From: Effrenium voratum
Lineage: Eukaryota > Sar > Dinophyceae > Suessiales > Symbiodiniaceae
Assembly (NCBI GenBank): GCA_963377175.1
Contig: CAUJNA010003736.1
Location: 76,399-140,398 of the forward strand
DNA: 64,000 nucleotides
Reading direction: 5' to 3'
Each line of letters starts with the position of its first letter. Position 1 is the first letter of the stretch. Of the stretch, positions 27,703 through 38,299 are shown piece by piece. The notes beneath the pieces were generated by a model. The model saw only the letters and a list, made by a program, of their open reading frames with translations. It searched no databases and had not been told where the DNA came from. The position numbers and the translations under genes were made by a program.

Positions 27703-29103
27703 ATGCCTACATTTTGGCGGGAAGATTTCGAGTGTGATGGATGCATTTCTTGTGCGGCTGGTTCGCCGGTGGTGACGATTTTTTCCAGTATTTCCACGCT
27801 TATGGAGGAGAGTACATGCTTGCTTTTTGATTTGCGTGGATCCCAAGGCAGAGATGGGGTCTTCAGGTGCCCTCATGGATGTGTACCTCGGGATTTTGGT
27901 ATCCCTATGACGGTGCCGCTACCAGATCCTTGTCAGCCTTTGTCGGGTTCCAATTTGTGTGCAGTGGCTACGCAGTATGCTTGGGATAATGATCTTGATG
28001 TCTTCGTCCGGAACTTGCTTATTGAGACCACGGAATTTGGCCCAAGAGCGGTTTGTGGCCCACTCACGGAGATCTGCCCACTTGGCAGTGGTGCCAGGGA
28101 GCCACTTCTTTTCGCTGAGATCTTCTCAGGTGGCTTCAGTGGGTGGTCGCGTGGGACCAGCTTCTTATCTACCTTGGGGCTTCCGGGACGTACGTGTTTC
28201 TCATTGGACTGGGACGCTAAGGTCTGTGCTGTGCATGAACGTGTTCACTGCTCAGTCCAAGCTCATCAACAGAAGCCACCATTCGCAGATGATTTGCGGA
28301 AGAACATCTCTTGCGTGGCGTGTGTGTCGGAGTCTCCTGGTTTTACATGGATGCGCCTTCAGGGTGTTTCGATTTGGTTGTGCTCGCCTCCTTGTCCGCC
28401 ATTTACATCCACTCGGATTAGGTGGGGATGCATGGCCGTTCGATTACCTTTTTGGCAAGATGCGCGTACTACGACCCTGGATTGTATGCATTGAGAATGT
28501 GCCGGGTTTGCGCTCGGACCCTGGATACTTTGAAGGTTTCACGGAGAGGGCCAAGCGGGCCGGCTTTGACCTGGTGTGGCATGAGGTGGTTAGCCTTGGT
28601 GGTTTTTCAACGGTTGACCGACCACGTTTTCTTTCCATGGTTGTGAGGTCGGAGGGTCCACAGGTCCTTGAACCAAGAGTTGCTCGCCCAACTTGCCAGA
28701 AAGTTGGAATGGATCAGGATGATACATGGTGTGATGCCCTTCCGGAAGCATATGTGCAACAACATTTCTTGACTCCAGATGTCTTGGCAGTTTACTTGTC
28801 TAGAGGGATGTTGCCAGTTGAGGAACGACGCAACCCAGCCATGTACCTTCCAAGTAACATTGGTCGTTTCCGGACCATCCTGCCATCAGACAGATTGCCG
28901 ACTTCGGTTTTGATGGCGTCATATGGGGTGCAACACTGTTTGGACTCTAGTGCTCTGTCTTTGGGAGGCATATATGGAAAGCTCATCAAGTCCACTGCAT
29001 CTCCATCGCAGTATCGATTTGTTACGGCGGCCGAAGCCATCTTGTGCTCAGGGATCACCTTCCAGGTTTTCCTGCCGGATGATGCTCGGAGGCCCTGCAT
29101 GTG
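27703..29103 (+). pseudogene. C5-cytosine DNA methyltransferase carried by the LINE
   Basis: Motif I LLFAEIFSGGFSGW (28103-28147), motif IV CSPPCPPFTS with the catalytic Pro-Cys (about 28380-28410), motif VI CIENVPGL (about 28484-28510), motif VIII-like STVDRPRFLSMV, and a C-terminal YRFVTAAEAILCSGI like motifs IX/X. One frame change between 28410 and 28480 separates motif IV from VI; otherwise the protein of about 460 residues is well preserved. It would methylate cytosine C5 in DNA. A short further ORF follows to 29350 (ELHAVFALQHVLTALGLWPD), not recognised. Confidence 0.75.
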
Positions 29104-29687
29104 ATTGGTAACTGCATTGCCGAGTTGCACGCAGTTTTTGCATTACAGCATGTTCTTACGGCGCTTGGTTTGTGGCCAGACTGGTTGTCGCACAGATCTG
29201 TTTGGATTGAACACAGTCGGCAACGCCTTAGAGCTAGCAAATGCAAGTTGACTTGGGTCACAGGAGGATGGATGTTGCACTGCCCATTGAAGGATCATGA
29301 CAACCGGCCATGCCACCATCCTGAGCAGGTGGTTCTATGCATCTGGTTTCCATGAAAAATCTGGATCCATCTCGCAAAAGGACCTGCAAGTGGCATTATC
29401 ACACAAGTGAAAATTCCTGAGCTTGTCACTGGCATCATCCGGAATCACCAAATACCATGGAGTAGCCTCAAAAGCCGGGAAAACGAAGGTCCTATGCTTG
29501 CCCGTGAGTACGTTTTGCACTGAGCACTGAATCGAGCACATGTGCAAAGCAAGCCGGGAATATGGTGCAGTTGATGTCGGATCCAGTTTTTGAGGTGTGA
29601 TGAGCAACTGGCGCCTGGTTTTCCGGACTATGTATTCCCACGTCCACTGGCCCCTCCCTTGAGGCTGATCACTATCCGGAATGCTTT

Positions 29688-29796
29688 CGCTTAGGGTTTC
29701 TTTTCCCTTGTGTTTCGGGCATGTTGTGAATCGAACTATGCGTTGGCCATTTTGGCTCAAGCCTTGACCCAAACCTGCGGTTTCATTTCTTGAAAC
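29688..29796 (+). repeat. A1 split direct repeat containing a spliced-leader match
   Basis: 109 bp matching 42883-42991 with about five differences. GCCATTTTGGCTCAAG at 29746-29761 is identical to the last 16 nt of the dinoflagellate spliced leader, with CGTTG before it where the leader has CGTA. In A2 the same segment has mutated (GCCGTTTTGCTCCTAG). A short leader follows and the first ATG is at 29810. Confidence 0.7.
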
Positions 29797-29809
29797 TGGA
29801 AACGCCGCC

Positions 29810-30136
29810 ATGGACGCCTTGCTGTGTTTCGGAGTGTGCCTCGCCATTTACACAGCCCTTGTGTCCGGCTTAACCTGCCTTGCCATCTGGTGCCTTCTAC
29901 GCCAGTACCGCAAGGCACTCCTTGGGTCCTTTGATTTTCAGCCGTCATGCCGCCCCGAGTCCGTGTACATCCTGCCAAAGCGCAAGGTGTTTCATCATCG
30001 GCAGTGCCACCACTTGGCACAGCGCGATGTCTCAGCCCTTACATTTCAACCATGTGACAACTGGCGCAGCCTGTGGCGATGCACATGCACTGGCGACGCT
30101 CTGCCCTTTGTGACAGCCTTGCATTCCTTACCATAG
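29810..30136 (+). CDS. Unknown 108-aa protein with N-terminal membrane segment
   Basis: First ATG after the A1 repeat. MDALLCFGVCLAIYTALVSG and the following LTCLAIWCLL form a long hydrophobic helix, then a basic RQYRKALLG and a Cys/His-containing tail (VFHHRQCHHLAQRDVS). Not recognised. Its place directly behind the spliced-leader-like sequence suggests it belongs to the retroelement or is a retroposed mRNA. Confidence 0.35.
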   Translation: MDALLCFGVCLAIYTALVSGLTCLAIWCLLRQYRKALLGSFDFQPSCRPESVYILPKRKVFHHRQCHHLAQRDVSALTFQPCDNWRSLWRCTCTGDALPFVTALHSLP

Positions 30137-30379
30137 GCTAATGTAAAAAAGTGCCGCGAAATCGCGGCTGAATCTTGAGCCCGCTACATTGCACTTTGCC
30201 TCAATGCACTTGACTGGCTACCTCGCCTGCAGCATTCATGAGCCTCAGCAAACATGAGTTGCAGTGCACGCCTGCCTCACCGCTACGGTCTTAGTTGTTG
30301 CATTTCAGCCCGCCATGACTGCTGCCAAGACACCAGTGTTCAGGCATTGTACAGCTCCGGCGGGACCTTTCCAAGACGC

Positions 30380-31120
30380 ACTGACTGCAGTCAGGACCCC
30401 AGCCATGCAATCTTGAGTCCGCTCCTGAATTGCATCCCTCCGGATTGGTTGCCTTGCGCCGCGAGCCCTTGGCAACTGAGGCTCCTCCGGGACCTCCACA
30501 CGGGCGCGCTGACTGAAGGGACCCCAGCCATGCATTCTTGAGTCCGCTCTTGATTTGCATCCGTCCGGGTTGTTGCCTTGCGCCGCGAGCCCTTGACAAC
30601 TGAGGCTCCTCCGGGACCTCCACACAGGCGCAATGCCTTCAGTCATGACCTCAGTCATGCATTCTTGAGTCCGCTCTTGAATCGGTTTTCGGGGTTGCTG
30701 CCTTGCGCCGCGAGCCCTTGGCAATCGAGGCTCCTCCGGGACCTCCACAAGGCGCAATGCCTTCACTCATGTCCGCAGTCATGCATTCTTGAGTCCGCTC
30801 TTGAATGGCATCCCTCCGGGTTGCCTTGCGCCGCGAGCCCTTGGCAACTGAGGCTCCTCCGGGACCTCCACACAGGCGCAATGCCTTCAGTCATGACCTC
30901 AGTCATGCATTCTTGAGTCCGCTCTTGAATCGCAGGCCTCCGGGGTTGCTGCCTTGCGGCGCGAGCCCTTGGCAATTGAGGCTCCCAAGGGACCTCACTA
31001 AGCCCTGCGATCAGGTTTATCCGTCATGACCCCGGTCATGCATGACCTCCCCCCAAGGTTGCTGCCTTGCGCCACGAGCACTTGGCAACTGAGGTTCCTC
31101 CGCGACCTTCACAAGCCCTG
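30380..31120. repeat. ~125-bp tandem repeat array
   Basis: CTTGAGTCCGCTC recurs at 30412, 30537, 30664, 30788 and 30912 (steps 125, 127, 124, 124). Units contain GCCTTGCGCCGCGAGCCC, TTGGCAACTGAGGCTCCTCC and GGGACCTCCACA; a sixth diverged unit ends near 31120. No gene supported. Confidence 0.85.
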
Positions 31121-31257
31121 CTCTCCAGGCCTAGAAATTGTGTACACCGTGCATGGTACCTTGTTTGCATTCGCACTTGGACATCAGCCGAATGTTGATT
31201 TGCATCTATTGCATAGCGCTCGTTCACTCTCCGATCCAAATCCTTGCCTTTTGTGCC

Positions 31258-31494
31258 ATGGAGTGTGACGGAGACACCTTAGACGCCATCCACACCACAT
31301 TAGCCAGAAGCTACTTAGACCTTGAGGTCATGCTAGACGAGTTCTACACAGTCCTTCTGCGCATTAAGCTCTTCTGCCATATCATCGCCGTTTGCCTTGT
31401 TGCCCTCACCCTGATCGAGGGCACTCGTGCATTGTCATGCCTTGTGGAGTTTGTGCAGCACTGGGCAACCTTTGCATACCACGCCCTCACATGA
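31258..31494 (+). CDS. Unknown 78-aa protein with membrane segment
   Basis: ATG 31258. MECDGDTLDAIHTTLARSYL, then a hydrophobic helix LFCHIIAVCLVALTLIEG. Codon style (CCT TGC rich) is like the ORFs at 29.8 and 31.7 kb. Not recognised; may be a small accessory protein of the element. Confidence 0.3.
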   Translation: MECDGDTLDAIHTTLARSYLDLEVMLDEFYTVLLRIKLFCHIIAVCLVALTLIEGTRALSCLVEFVQHWATFAYHALT

Positions 31495-31659
31495 TAGGGC
31501 GCCACTCTTGCCGAAAAAAATACGGTGTGCCTGCTACACATGTAACTGCATATGCTGGCCCACATCTGGGCGAACCGGCCAGGAACCTAGCAGTTCCCAG
31601 CCCTCAGCGCTCACCTCAATGTGCCCAGACGCCATAGCCATTTCGCCCAACACGCCGTA

Positions 31660-32262
31660 ATGGCGCTTTCAGCCCACGAGACTCAGCCATGCCCTGAATT
31701 GGTGGAGCAATGGATTAGCCTGCTTGCCTGCTGGGCAGACTCATTCTTTGCCAGGCCACGCAAGCTTGCCCTGCTGAACCACCTTCGTCGTTACCTGGAC
31801 TTCATCATCCTGCGAATTGGCCTTCACGAGGGCTCCGTGCATATTGCCCGCCTTTTGACACTGTGTGCCTTTGCCATTGCATATGCCAATCAGGGCCAGA
31901 CCTTCACCGTGGACAGCCTGGCTTTGTTTGCCTCCGCCTTTGACTGGAACAAACCTACAGCATGTTTCTTGTACCAAACAACAAGTCTTTCAGCCAGGGG
32001 TCTCCTGACAGCCGCCTGCGACCCTAACTTCAGGAACTTTGCAGTGCAGCACCGCTGGCACGAGCACTCCGAGACAGCCTTAGTTTCACTCTTGCACGCA
32101 TGTGTTGGCCCTAAGACAACACGCCTTCTGAACGCGGTTTTGTCTTGCCTTGAAGACCTTGAATTCATCCTAGTGCGTCTTCAGCCTGCAATGCCCGCAT
32201 TGCCAGCCTCGGAGATGCGCTCTCACGAACCAGTGGACCTCACATCATGCTCACAGATCTAA
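31660..32262 (+). CDS. Unknown 200-aa helical protein
   Basis: ATG 31660, open to 32262. Helical with amphipathic stretches (WISLLACWADSFFARPRKL, VHIARLLTLCAFAIAYAN, TRLLNAVLSCLEDLEFILV). No recognisable domain. It could be a structural (Gag-like) accessory of the element. Confidence 0.35.
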   Translation: MALSAHETQPCPELVEQWISLLACWADSFFARPRKLALLNHLRRYLDFIILRIGLHEGSVHIARLLTLCAFAIAYANQGQTFTVDSLALFASAFDWNKPTACFLYQTTSLSARGLLTAACDPNFRNFAVQHRWHEHSETALVSLLHACVGPKTTRLLNAVLSCLEDLEFILVRLQPAMPALPASEMRSHEPVDLTSCSQI

Positions 32263-32849
32263 AAGTGTGTGGCTCGCGCTCTGCTTGACGCCCGCTCTGA
32301 CAAGCACTGTCGCTCGGCGGACTCAGGCATTTTCTGCCGTAGCCTCAATTTGACAGCCGTGCCACACCCATGCCATTTTCGGGTCTTTGTGCATTGGGCA
32401 GCATGACAGGCTCGCGCCGGCTCTCCAGCAGCCTTGTCATCACGTGCCCCGAGCAGATGTTCGTGTGCGCATCCGTTTTGCTACCACTGCCTTTTGCCTG
32501 TAGCCATTTCAGCAGTGTGCAACGCGCCACGCTCCTGCTCGGCCCCATTCACTTGCCTTAAGCATGTCGGACCAGGTGCCCTAGACCTGATGGGCATTGT
32601 CTCCAGCATGACGGAAGAGAACCAGGCAGCCCTGACCGCCATGCTTACAGCCTTGCATGAACGGACAGCCTCGAGATCCTTGTCGAAGCCGCCCTTCCCA
32701 CGGATGAGTCCTCAACTTTGCCGCCTGAAGGGGCGTCTACTCAAGACCTTCCAGAGCCTTGCACTGAAGAGCCGCCCTTGGTGCCGCTCTTCGACCCTGC
32801 CAGGGCAGAAATTTTTTTTGTATCAGCCCTGCAGTAAAAATGAAAAGCC
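32263..32849. other. No gene supported
   Basis: Low-information stretch between the helical ORF and the Copia-like sequence. Contains a T/A run at 32811-32835 but no reading frame I can defend. Confidence 0.4.
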
Positions 32850-32979
32850 TTGGGCCGACCAGCTCGCACCCGAGCTGCCGCCCGAGGCGCCGGCAGACTC
32901 AGCACCCGCACCAGTGCCTTCTCAAGACGCACTGCCGGCAAATCCAGAGACTGCCTCAACCGAGGCTCCAAAGCTTGGC

Positions 32980-33670
32980 CCAACGCTCCAGACTTGCCAG
33001 ACGATGCCCTGCCGGCTAAGCAAGAGGTGATTCCCAAGGCCAAAGTCGATTCTGGGGACTATTGGATTTACGAATCACACAGATTCATTTTATCTAGAGT
33101 GCACAAACGCGTTAGGAATGCATTGTTTGACCCCGAATCCACCAAAGATTGCCCCGTTGATTGCAAAATATTGGGTAGATCCAGAACTACCATCATGATT
33201 GACGAGAAAGCGGAGGTAGATCTCATGCAGGACGATTGGAGATTCCAACCCCATAGGCCTGTGAAAAGATGGACGGGAAGAACATTGTTTCGAGTATATG
33301 GGACGTTTGATGTTGACTACCAAATTGAGTCCACCGAAATCAGGGAAGCCGTTACCGATTGGGACTACGTGGGAGATGAGAGGTTGGCTCGGCTAGCATT
33401 TCACTGTTTGGGCCCAAATGTCTTAGAGGAGTGTTCGTCGAAGACAATCAATCGACCATTAGGATCCTTGAATCAGGCAAATCCCCTGCGTTTCGTCATA
33501 CGGACAAAACCCAAAGAGTGAATTTAGCTTGGTTGGCGGAACAGTTCCGTAGGAAGCACTATCAATTGGTTCATGCAGACACAGTCAGGCAATCTGCCGA
33601 CATCTGCACCAAACCTTTCACGAACAGTGAAAAATGGAAAAACGCCCTCAGGCTAATCAGTCATACCGAT
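32980..33670 (+). pseudogene. Deleted Copia polyprotein: N-terminal part fused to RNase H tail
   Basis: First part: DSGDYWIYESHRFILSRVHK, TTIMIDEKAEVDLMQDDW, GRTLFRVYGTFDVDYQIES, recognisable as a repeated dinoflagellate Copia leader but without an assigned domain. Second part, in another frame: FVEDNQSTIRILESGKSPAF, VNLAWLAEQFRR, ADICTKPFTNSEKW, matching the DN...ADIxTKP ending of Ty1/Copia RNase H. The deletion junction lies at 33415-33435. Confidence 0.7.
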
Positions 33671-35805
33671 CTCAAATCAGATACATCGAAGAATCGCGGA
33701 TCGTCCCCCAGGATGGACGCACAGAAAAACCTGCTGCCGCGGCACCATGCCCAACTCCCAGATGCATCATTGAAGTGTGCTGTGGAGAGGACTCAAAGCT
33801 TGGTGACGTAGGCAGATCCACTGCAGCTGGATGCCAGGTATTCAGGTTCACCCTCAATAACGATTTCAATCAGAGTGAAAACCGAAAGATTGCTGTTGAG
33901 TTTGCAAAACAATTTCAACACATACTGATCTGGGCCAGCCTGCCTTGCACGGGGGGTACACCATGGAACTTTATCAACAATAAGATTCCCTCAGCTAGGA
34001 AGAAAGTTGCTAACCACAGGAAGTTGTTCAACGCGTTGTGGAAATCTTTTGAGGCGTTCTTGGATGAAATGGGACATCTCAACCCTTCAATCGCCATTGA
34101 ATGGCCCAAGGGATGCACGTATTGGAAGCTTCCAAAGGTGAAGAGCATTCTTGACAAGCACGGACTTGACAAATCTGACTTTGATGGATGTGCTGTGGGA
34201 ATAGTGAACGCCGACGGCATCCCTCTTAAGAAGCCTTGGTCTGTTGCTACCAATGTTGGAATGTTGGGGAAAACTTTGTCTAAGTTCAAATGTCGGTGTA
34301 CTTCACCACATGCGCAAGGTAGAGGCCAATCACTTAAGAACACCGAAAACTACACATTCAAACTTACTGATGCGATCCACGCAGCCTTTTCGATCTCAGT
34401 AGCCTCCCGAGTGATTCATTCAACTCCTGCGATAAGGATGTCGTCCCTCGCGCCCTCCGTTGATATCCTGCTCAACGACGTGTTGGAGAAGGAGCTCGAC
34501 ATTCAGCGCACCATCTACAATTTGGTGGAATGGGACAAGCTGATGAAGCAGTTCCAGACGCAGGCAGCAATTGCGACTATCCCGGAACCGGACACGGTGA
34601 CTCGGACTATCGCATCGCAAGAACAGGCACCGGGAGTGATGCTGGGGGGAACCCTAGCCGGGAGCAACTCAGAAATGGCTTATTGGGACTTGATCCAAGT
34701 CCTAGGGCGCAACGCCCCAGCGGAATTTCGCGCTGTGCCATGCCCCTCGGAAGAGGTGGTCGACATTTTGGTCATTGGAGACTCTTCCTGCGCCATGGTC
34801 GAAGAGCCGAACGACAAATTCCCGACCAAGCGCCATGTGGCGGAGCTGCTTCAGGCCGAACAGCTGAAGGGGGTCCGCAACATCTACCACGGCATGGACT
34901 GGGGAAAAGGGCTTGACGCTATTTATAGCACCATGGAGGCCAAAGTGCGATTCATCGCCGAGGACAACTCCAAGAAGGGCATCAAACAGCTTCCCATTTC
35001 GGTTTACGTATTGTGGGGGGGAAACGATGTCTTCGGCAACTATGGGTACGTGGGGTGCAGATGGATCCATGAGAAACGGTTCAATCGTACGGAGGCGGGC
35101 CGGAAGGCCGCGTCGGAATGGCCAAAGGTTCAGAAGACCCGCGTGTTTGAGCAGCTCGACTTCTTCAAGGAGGCTGTTGGGCTCGGACGCATTCGGGACA
35201 TTACTTTCATCAGTAACCCGGACGCCGAGGACTATGGCCTCACTTCCGATTACAATGAGGCTATGAACGGCTGCCTTCGACACCTTGCAGATGGGGACAT
35301 CGACGATGGGGCCCGCATCAAGGCGATCGACTCGATCGACCCGTCGGTCATGACATTGCTGGCTCACAGATACGATGACGTGCGTATGACATACAGCAAT
35401 GCCAACCGGAAGGTTGTGTCGAAATTCCTTCATGCGGCAATCAACACGCAGCTGTTGGCCCAACGGATCAGGTGTGCTCTCCCGGCTATCGGGAGCGTTG
35501 AACCCTATGTGAAAGGAGAACCTGTGCTGTTTGGCTGGCCCACATGTTTGAAGCTGGCCAAAGCACTCCACGAGTATGCTGCGATGGAGGAGAGGCCCGA
35601 CTGGTCCCATGACCAGGAGGGCGAGGAGATCGACGCCGACGTGGCCGCCTGGATGAAAGTGGCTGAGGACGAGTCCTACAACGCCATGACCATCGAGATG
35701 TGGGGGGCCAAGGTCGACGAATCCGAGATCATTCTCGAGGCCGTCGACCTTTGCCTTCAGAGCCACAGAGGCCTCCGCCCGGGCCCCCGCCCAAGGCAGC
35801 CCTGA
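33634..35805 (+). CDS. 723-aa ORF: methyltransferase-like domain plus SGNH/GDSL-like domain
   Basis: One uninterrupted frame, overlapping the RNase H tail in another frame. Residues about 45-250 look like a Rossmann methyltransferase: CIIEVCCGEDSKLGDVG (motif-I-like), ILIWASLPCTGGTPWNF with a Pro-Cys in the position of C5-MTase motif IV, and IAIEWPKGCTYW where motif VI would fall. Residues about 370-600 resemble an SGNH hydrolase: VVDILVIGDSSCAM (block I GDS), VYVLWGGNDVFG (block III GxND), and a late Asp-containing segment DDVRMTYSNANRK. It is the longest intact frame in the retroelement region. Both domain calls are from motif shape. A role as a retroelement accessory (cf. esterase domains in some LINE ORF1 proteins) is inferred. 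Confidence 0.55.
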   Translation: MEKRPQANQSYRSQIRYIEESRIVPQDGRTEKPAAAAPCPTPRCIIEVCCGEDSKLGDVGRSTAAGCQVFRFTLNNDFNQSENRKIAVEFAKQFQHILIWASLPCTGGTPWNFINNKIPSARKKVANHRKLFNALWKSFEAFLDEMGHLNPSIAIEWPKGCTYWKLPKVKSILDKHGLDKSDFDGCAVGIVNADGIPLKKPWSVATNVGMLGKTLSKFKCRCTSPHAQGRGQSLKNTENYTFKLTDAIHAAFSISVASRVIHSTPAIRMSSLAPSVDILLNDVLEKELDIQRTIYNLVEWDKLMKQFQTQAAIATIPEPDTVTRTIASQEQAPGVMLGGTLAGSNSEMAYWDLIQVLGRNAPAEFRAVPCPSEEVVDILVIGDSSCAMVEEPNDKFPTKRHVAELLQAEQLKGVRNIYHGMDWGKGLDAIYSTMEAKVRFIAEDNSKKGIKQLPISVYVLWGGNDVFGNYGYVGCRWIHEKRFNRTEAGRKAASEWPKVQKTRVFEQLDFFKEAVGLGRIRDITFISNPDAEDYGLTSDYNEAMNGCLRHLADGDIDDGARIKAIDSIDPSVMTLLAHRYDDVRMTYSNANRKVVSKFLHAAINTQLLAQRIRCALPAIGSVEPYVKGEPVLFGWPTCLKLAKALHEYAAMEERPDWSHDQEGEEIDADVAAWMKVAEDESYNAMTIEMWGAKVDESEIILEAVDLCLQSHRGLRPGPRPRQP

Positions 35806-35900
35806 GCCCGCCTTGCGACTGGGCCCCTCAGCCTTCATCCGGGTTCCACGAACCCAAGCCTGAGCTGCAGCACTTGGGCCTTGCACCGGACACGCCTCTG

Positions 35901-36700
35901 TATGCGTGGGACGGCAGCTAGTGGATGAACTTCTATGACTTGCCTTTCGGTTGCCCCCCCACGTGTGCCACGCGCATTATTGACGAAGACCATCACGCCT
36001 TCAGCATTGACTCCTGCTGGAAACGCAATGAACGGCAGTCTTACCGCAGGCCCGCGCAGCCCTGGCCAAAGCCCTCCCAGCCGCAGGAGAACACACGCGC
36101 CATCGCCCAACTGGAGCAGTGTGCGCAAATTCCTGCCATGCAACTGCCCTGCACTATGAAGGCGGCGCGAGTAGGGGGGGTCGCCAAAGCATGGTACCTG
36201 GACGACCAATCCCGAGTGTGCTGCGCACTGCCTTGTGCGTCATCGCCCTGCCCTTTCCACTCCGCCTGTCGGCCGCATCATCAACGACAGGATGCCTTTG
36301 TGCGAGGACACGCATACTTCGCACTATTGCAGCCGGTGCTATGAATCCATGCAGCCTAATGTCGCCATGTACTGATGCCTTGCCCTGTGCCTGACCGCGC
36401 AACTCAGCTTTAGGAGGGCCGCGCAGTGCGCTCTTTTCATGTTCCTGTTTAATACAAACTGTTCTTCGTAAAGCCTTGGTCTTGTTTGCAACCCATCGCC
36501 TTACTCGTGCCGCCTGCGCAGTGCGTTGGCCCTCCTTTCAACCGCTCCGTATGCAGCAAACGCAGGAAAACGGCCTAGTCATGTTGTACTCGGCCCTAAC
36601 ATTGCGGACTGACCATGACTCTGCTGCGGCGCAGGTACACCAACGAGCCTTCTGGTCAACACCTCAGATGATCGCTTGTGCGTATGCCACGATCTTGACC
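35901..36700. other. Interelement sequence, no gene supported
   Basis: Short overlapping frames only, e.g. WMNFYDLPFGCPPTCATRII at 35921-36100, which may be the tail of the Copia-linked region. Nothing nameable. Confidence 0.35.
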
Positions 36701-38115
36701 GGCGTTGCATTTAGGCTCGATGCCTTACCGCAACAAACAATTCTGGGGGAGAGCATTTTCATTCTCCCCCGATGGCCTTTCAGATGAAATGGAAGCAGAC
36801 CGCCCTGCCTTTTGCCCACACCAGTGGTCAGGCCCTCGAGACGCACGTCCTGCAACTTCCGCCGATTCCACATCGCCGGGAACGACTGCCAAGGCCAACC
36901 CAAAGCTCGGCTTGCCCTCAGGCAAGGATCCTTGCGGTCGGTCCAGGCCTTACCCAGTGCGCGCCCATGTTAGTGATCTCCGCTTTCAGCTGACTGCCTC
37001 CTTGCCCCAGGCCTTCAGTAGTAAATCAGAGACCAGGGTGCCCGGTTCCAGAGTGCATCCCACTAAGGTCCTGGGTAGACCCTTTTTCCTGCCCCCTGTC
37101 CAAGCCGCCCTGCAGGCCTTGCTCGCAGTCTAGCCTTGCAGTCACACTTCAGCCAGGAACGCACAGACCAGATTCGATCCCTGCTCAGCCCGCCACTCAC
37201 AGTGATGCTCTCACGCCGTTCGGCACCAGGCCTGCAATGCCCAGGCCATATGGCCCTGTACGCCCAGCTGAGCCCTCTTCTACTGCTCAGCTGCAAGCCA
37301 CACTGAAGGACAGGTGTACTGCCGAATGGGCTTTGATACTCAAATCCTGCGTCGCTAGCAGCAAGCTGGCGCAAGCCCCCAGCCTTTCGCGACCGATGTC
37401 CTATTTGCAGGCACTGGTTTGCCTTCGCTGGGCCATACAGTTGCCATGGAAATCAGAAGGCGGTCAGCTGGTTACCCAGCACGAGGCATCCTCGTTTACC
37501 CTTCACAGCCTTAAATGCGCATTACTCAGTGCAGCAGTGCAGCTACGCCTTCCGGAAGACAGCAGAAGGCTTCAGGGACACCGCCGCCCCCCGTCCGCAT
37601 TGCTGTACAGCCGGGACGATACCCTAGAAGCCTTCTCACCTCCGCCATCCGACGGGGCTGGAGACCCCCTCGACCAATGGCTCGGGGGGGGCAGCACCAA
37701 ACCGTGGAACCAGACTTTCAGGTTCCACAGGCATCTGCAGCTTCAGAGCCTCCCAGCCGGCCTGACAAGATTCCTGTATCGCAGGGAGGTGGACAATTTG
37801 CTGTCCACAGCCCTGGATGCAGATGAGGAAGCACTTGCAGTGGCAAGAGCCGCCTTGGAATCTTCGGAACCACCAGATGAGCAGGCGTGCTCACCAGATC
37901 TCTCGCCTTGCATGCAGGCGCCAACCCTTGCAGTCGATTCAATTGGCATTCGCCTTGTGCCCTGGGGATCCGTGCATGCCGTGCAGTGCACTCACGGCAA
38001 CTCAGTACAGACAGCTTGCGGCCTGCGCCTCAAGCATTGCTCGTACCCTGTGCATCAGATTCATCCAGACATGCAGCTCTGCAAACGCAAGGCGTGCGTG
38101 GCCGTGCTGTGCTAA
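36700..38115 (+). pseudogene. Tyrosine recombinase of DIRS-like element
   Basis: The clear part is 37237-37720: SSFTLHSLKCALLSAAVQLR, then EDSRRLQGHRRPPS and ALLYSRDDTLEAF. This fits the C-terminal catalytic half of DIRS-type tyrosine recombinases: HxLK/R, a GH box and the nucleophilic Tyr in LYSRDD. Upstream frames (36.7-37.2 kb) are broken and hold the presumptive N-terminal half. Downstream residues to 38115 are low-complexity and Cys-rich. In DIRS elements this enzyme inserts circular cDNA without target-site duplication. Confidence 0.6.
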
Positions 38116-38299
38116 AACGTTCATGCCCTGCCTTGACCCGCCGAATTCGACACGATTCGATAACTTAGGTATGCCTTTTGAGAGGTCGGCGACTCAGCAG
38201 CGCTCAAGCGCCGGTCCAGTGCCTGCCATCCGCACTGACTGTACACATTTCGCAGCTATCCTTTTTCCTCTCAAACCGCCCTCAAAGCAGTCACTGCTA

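Larger units (their letters stand above)
24386..29350 (+). mobile_element. LINE-type retroelement with downstream C5 methyltransferase ORF, 5'-truncated
   Basis: Order: fragment of AP-endonuclease, reverse transcriptase, RNase H, then a cytosine-5 DNA methyltransferase, all on the plus strand and riddled with frame changes. It begins at the outer edge of the right viral terminal repeat, so it may have inserted into it. Capture of DNA methyltransferases by retrotransposons has been reported in dinoflagellates and other algae, which fits. The 3' boundary is unclear; the next element's A1 repeat starts at 29688. Confidence 0.65.
32850..35900 (+). mobile_element. Copia-like retroelement, internally deleted, nested in the DIRS-like element
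   Basis: Polyprotein N-terminal region (32.98-33.42 kb) is joined near 33425 directly to the C-terminal end of a Ty1/Copia RNase H (33431-33640), so protease, integrase and RT are missing. A long 3' ORF (33634-35805) follows. No LTRs could be identified by eye, so the borders are approximate. Confidence 0.6.

Noticed and set aside
30291..30975. Minus-strand RSRRSLSCQGLAAQG-type repeat proteins
   Set aside because: Translations of the 125-bp tandem array, whose unit lengths (124-127 bp) do not keep frame.
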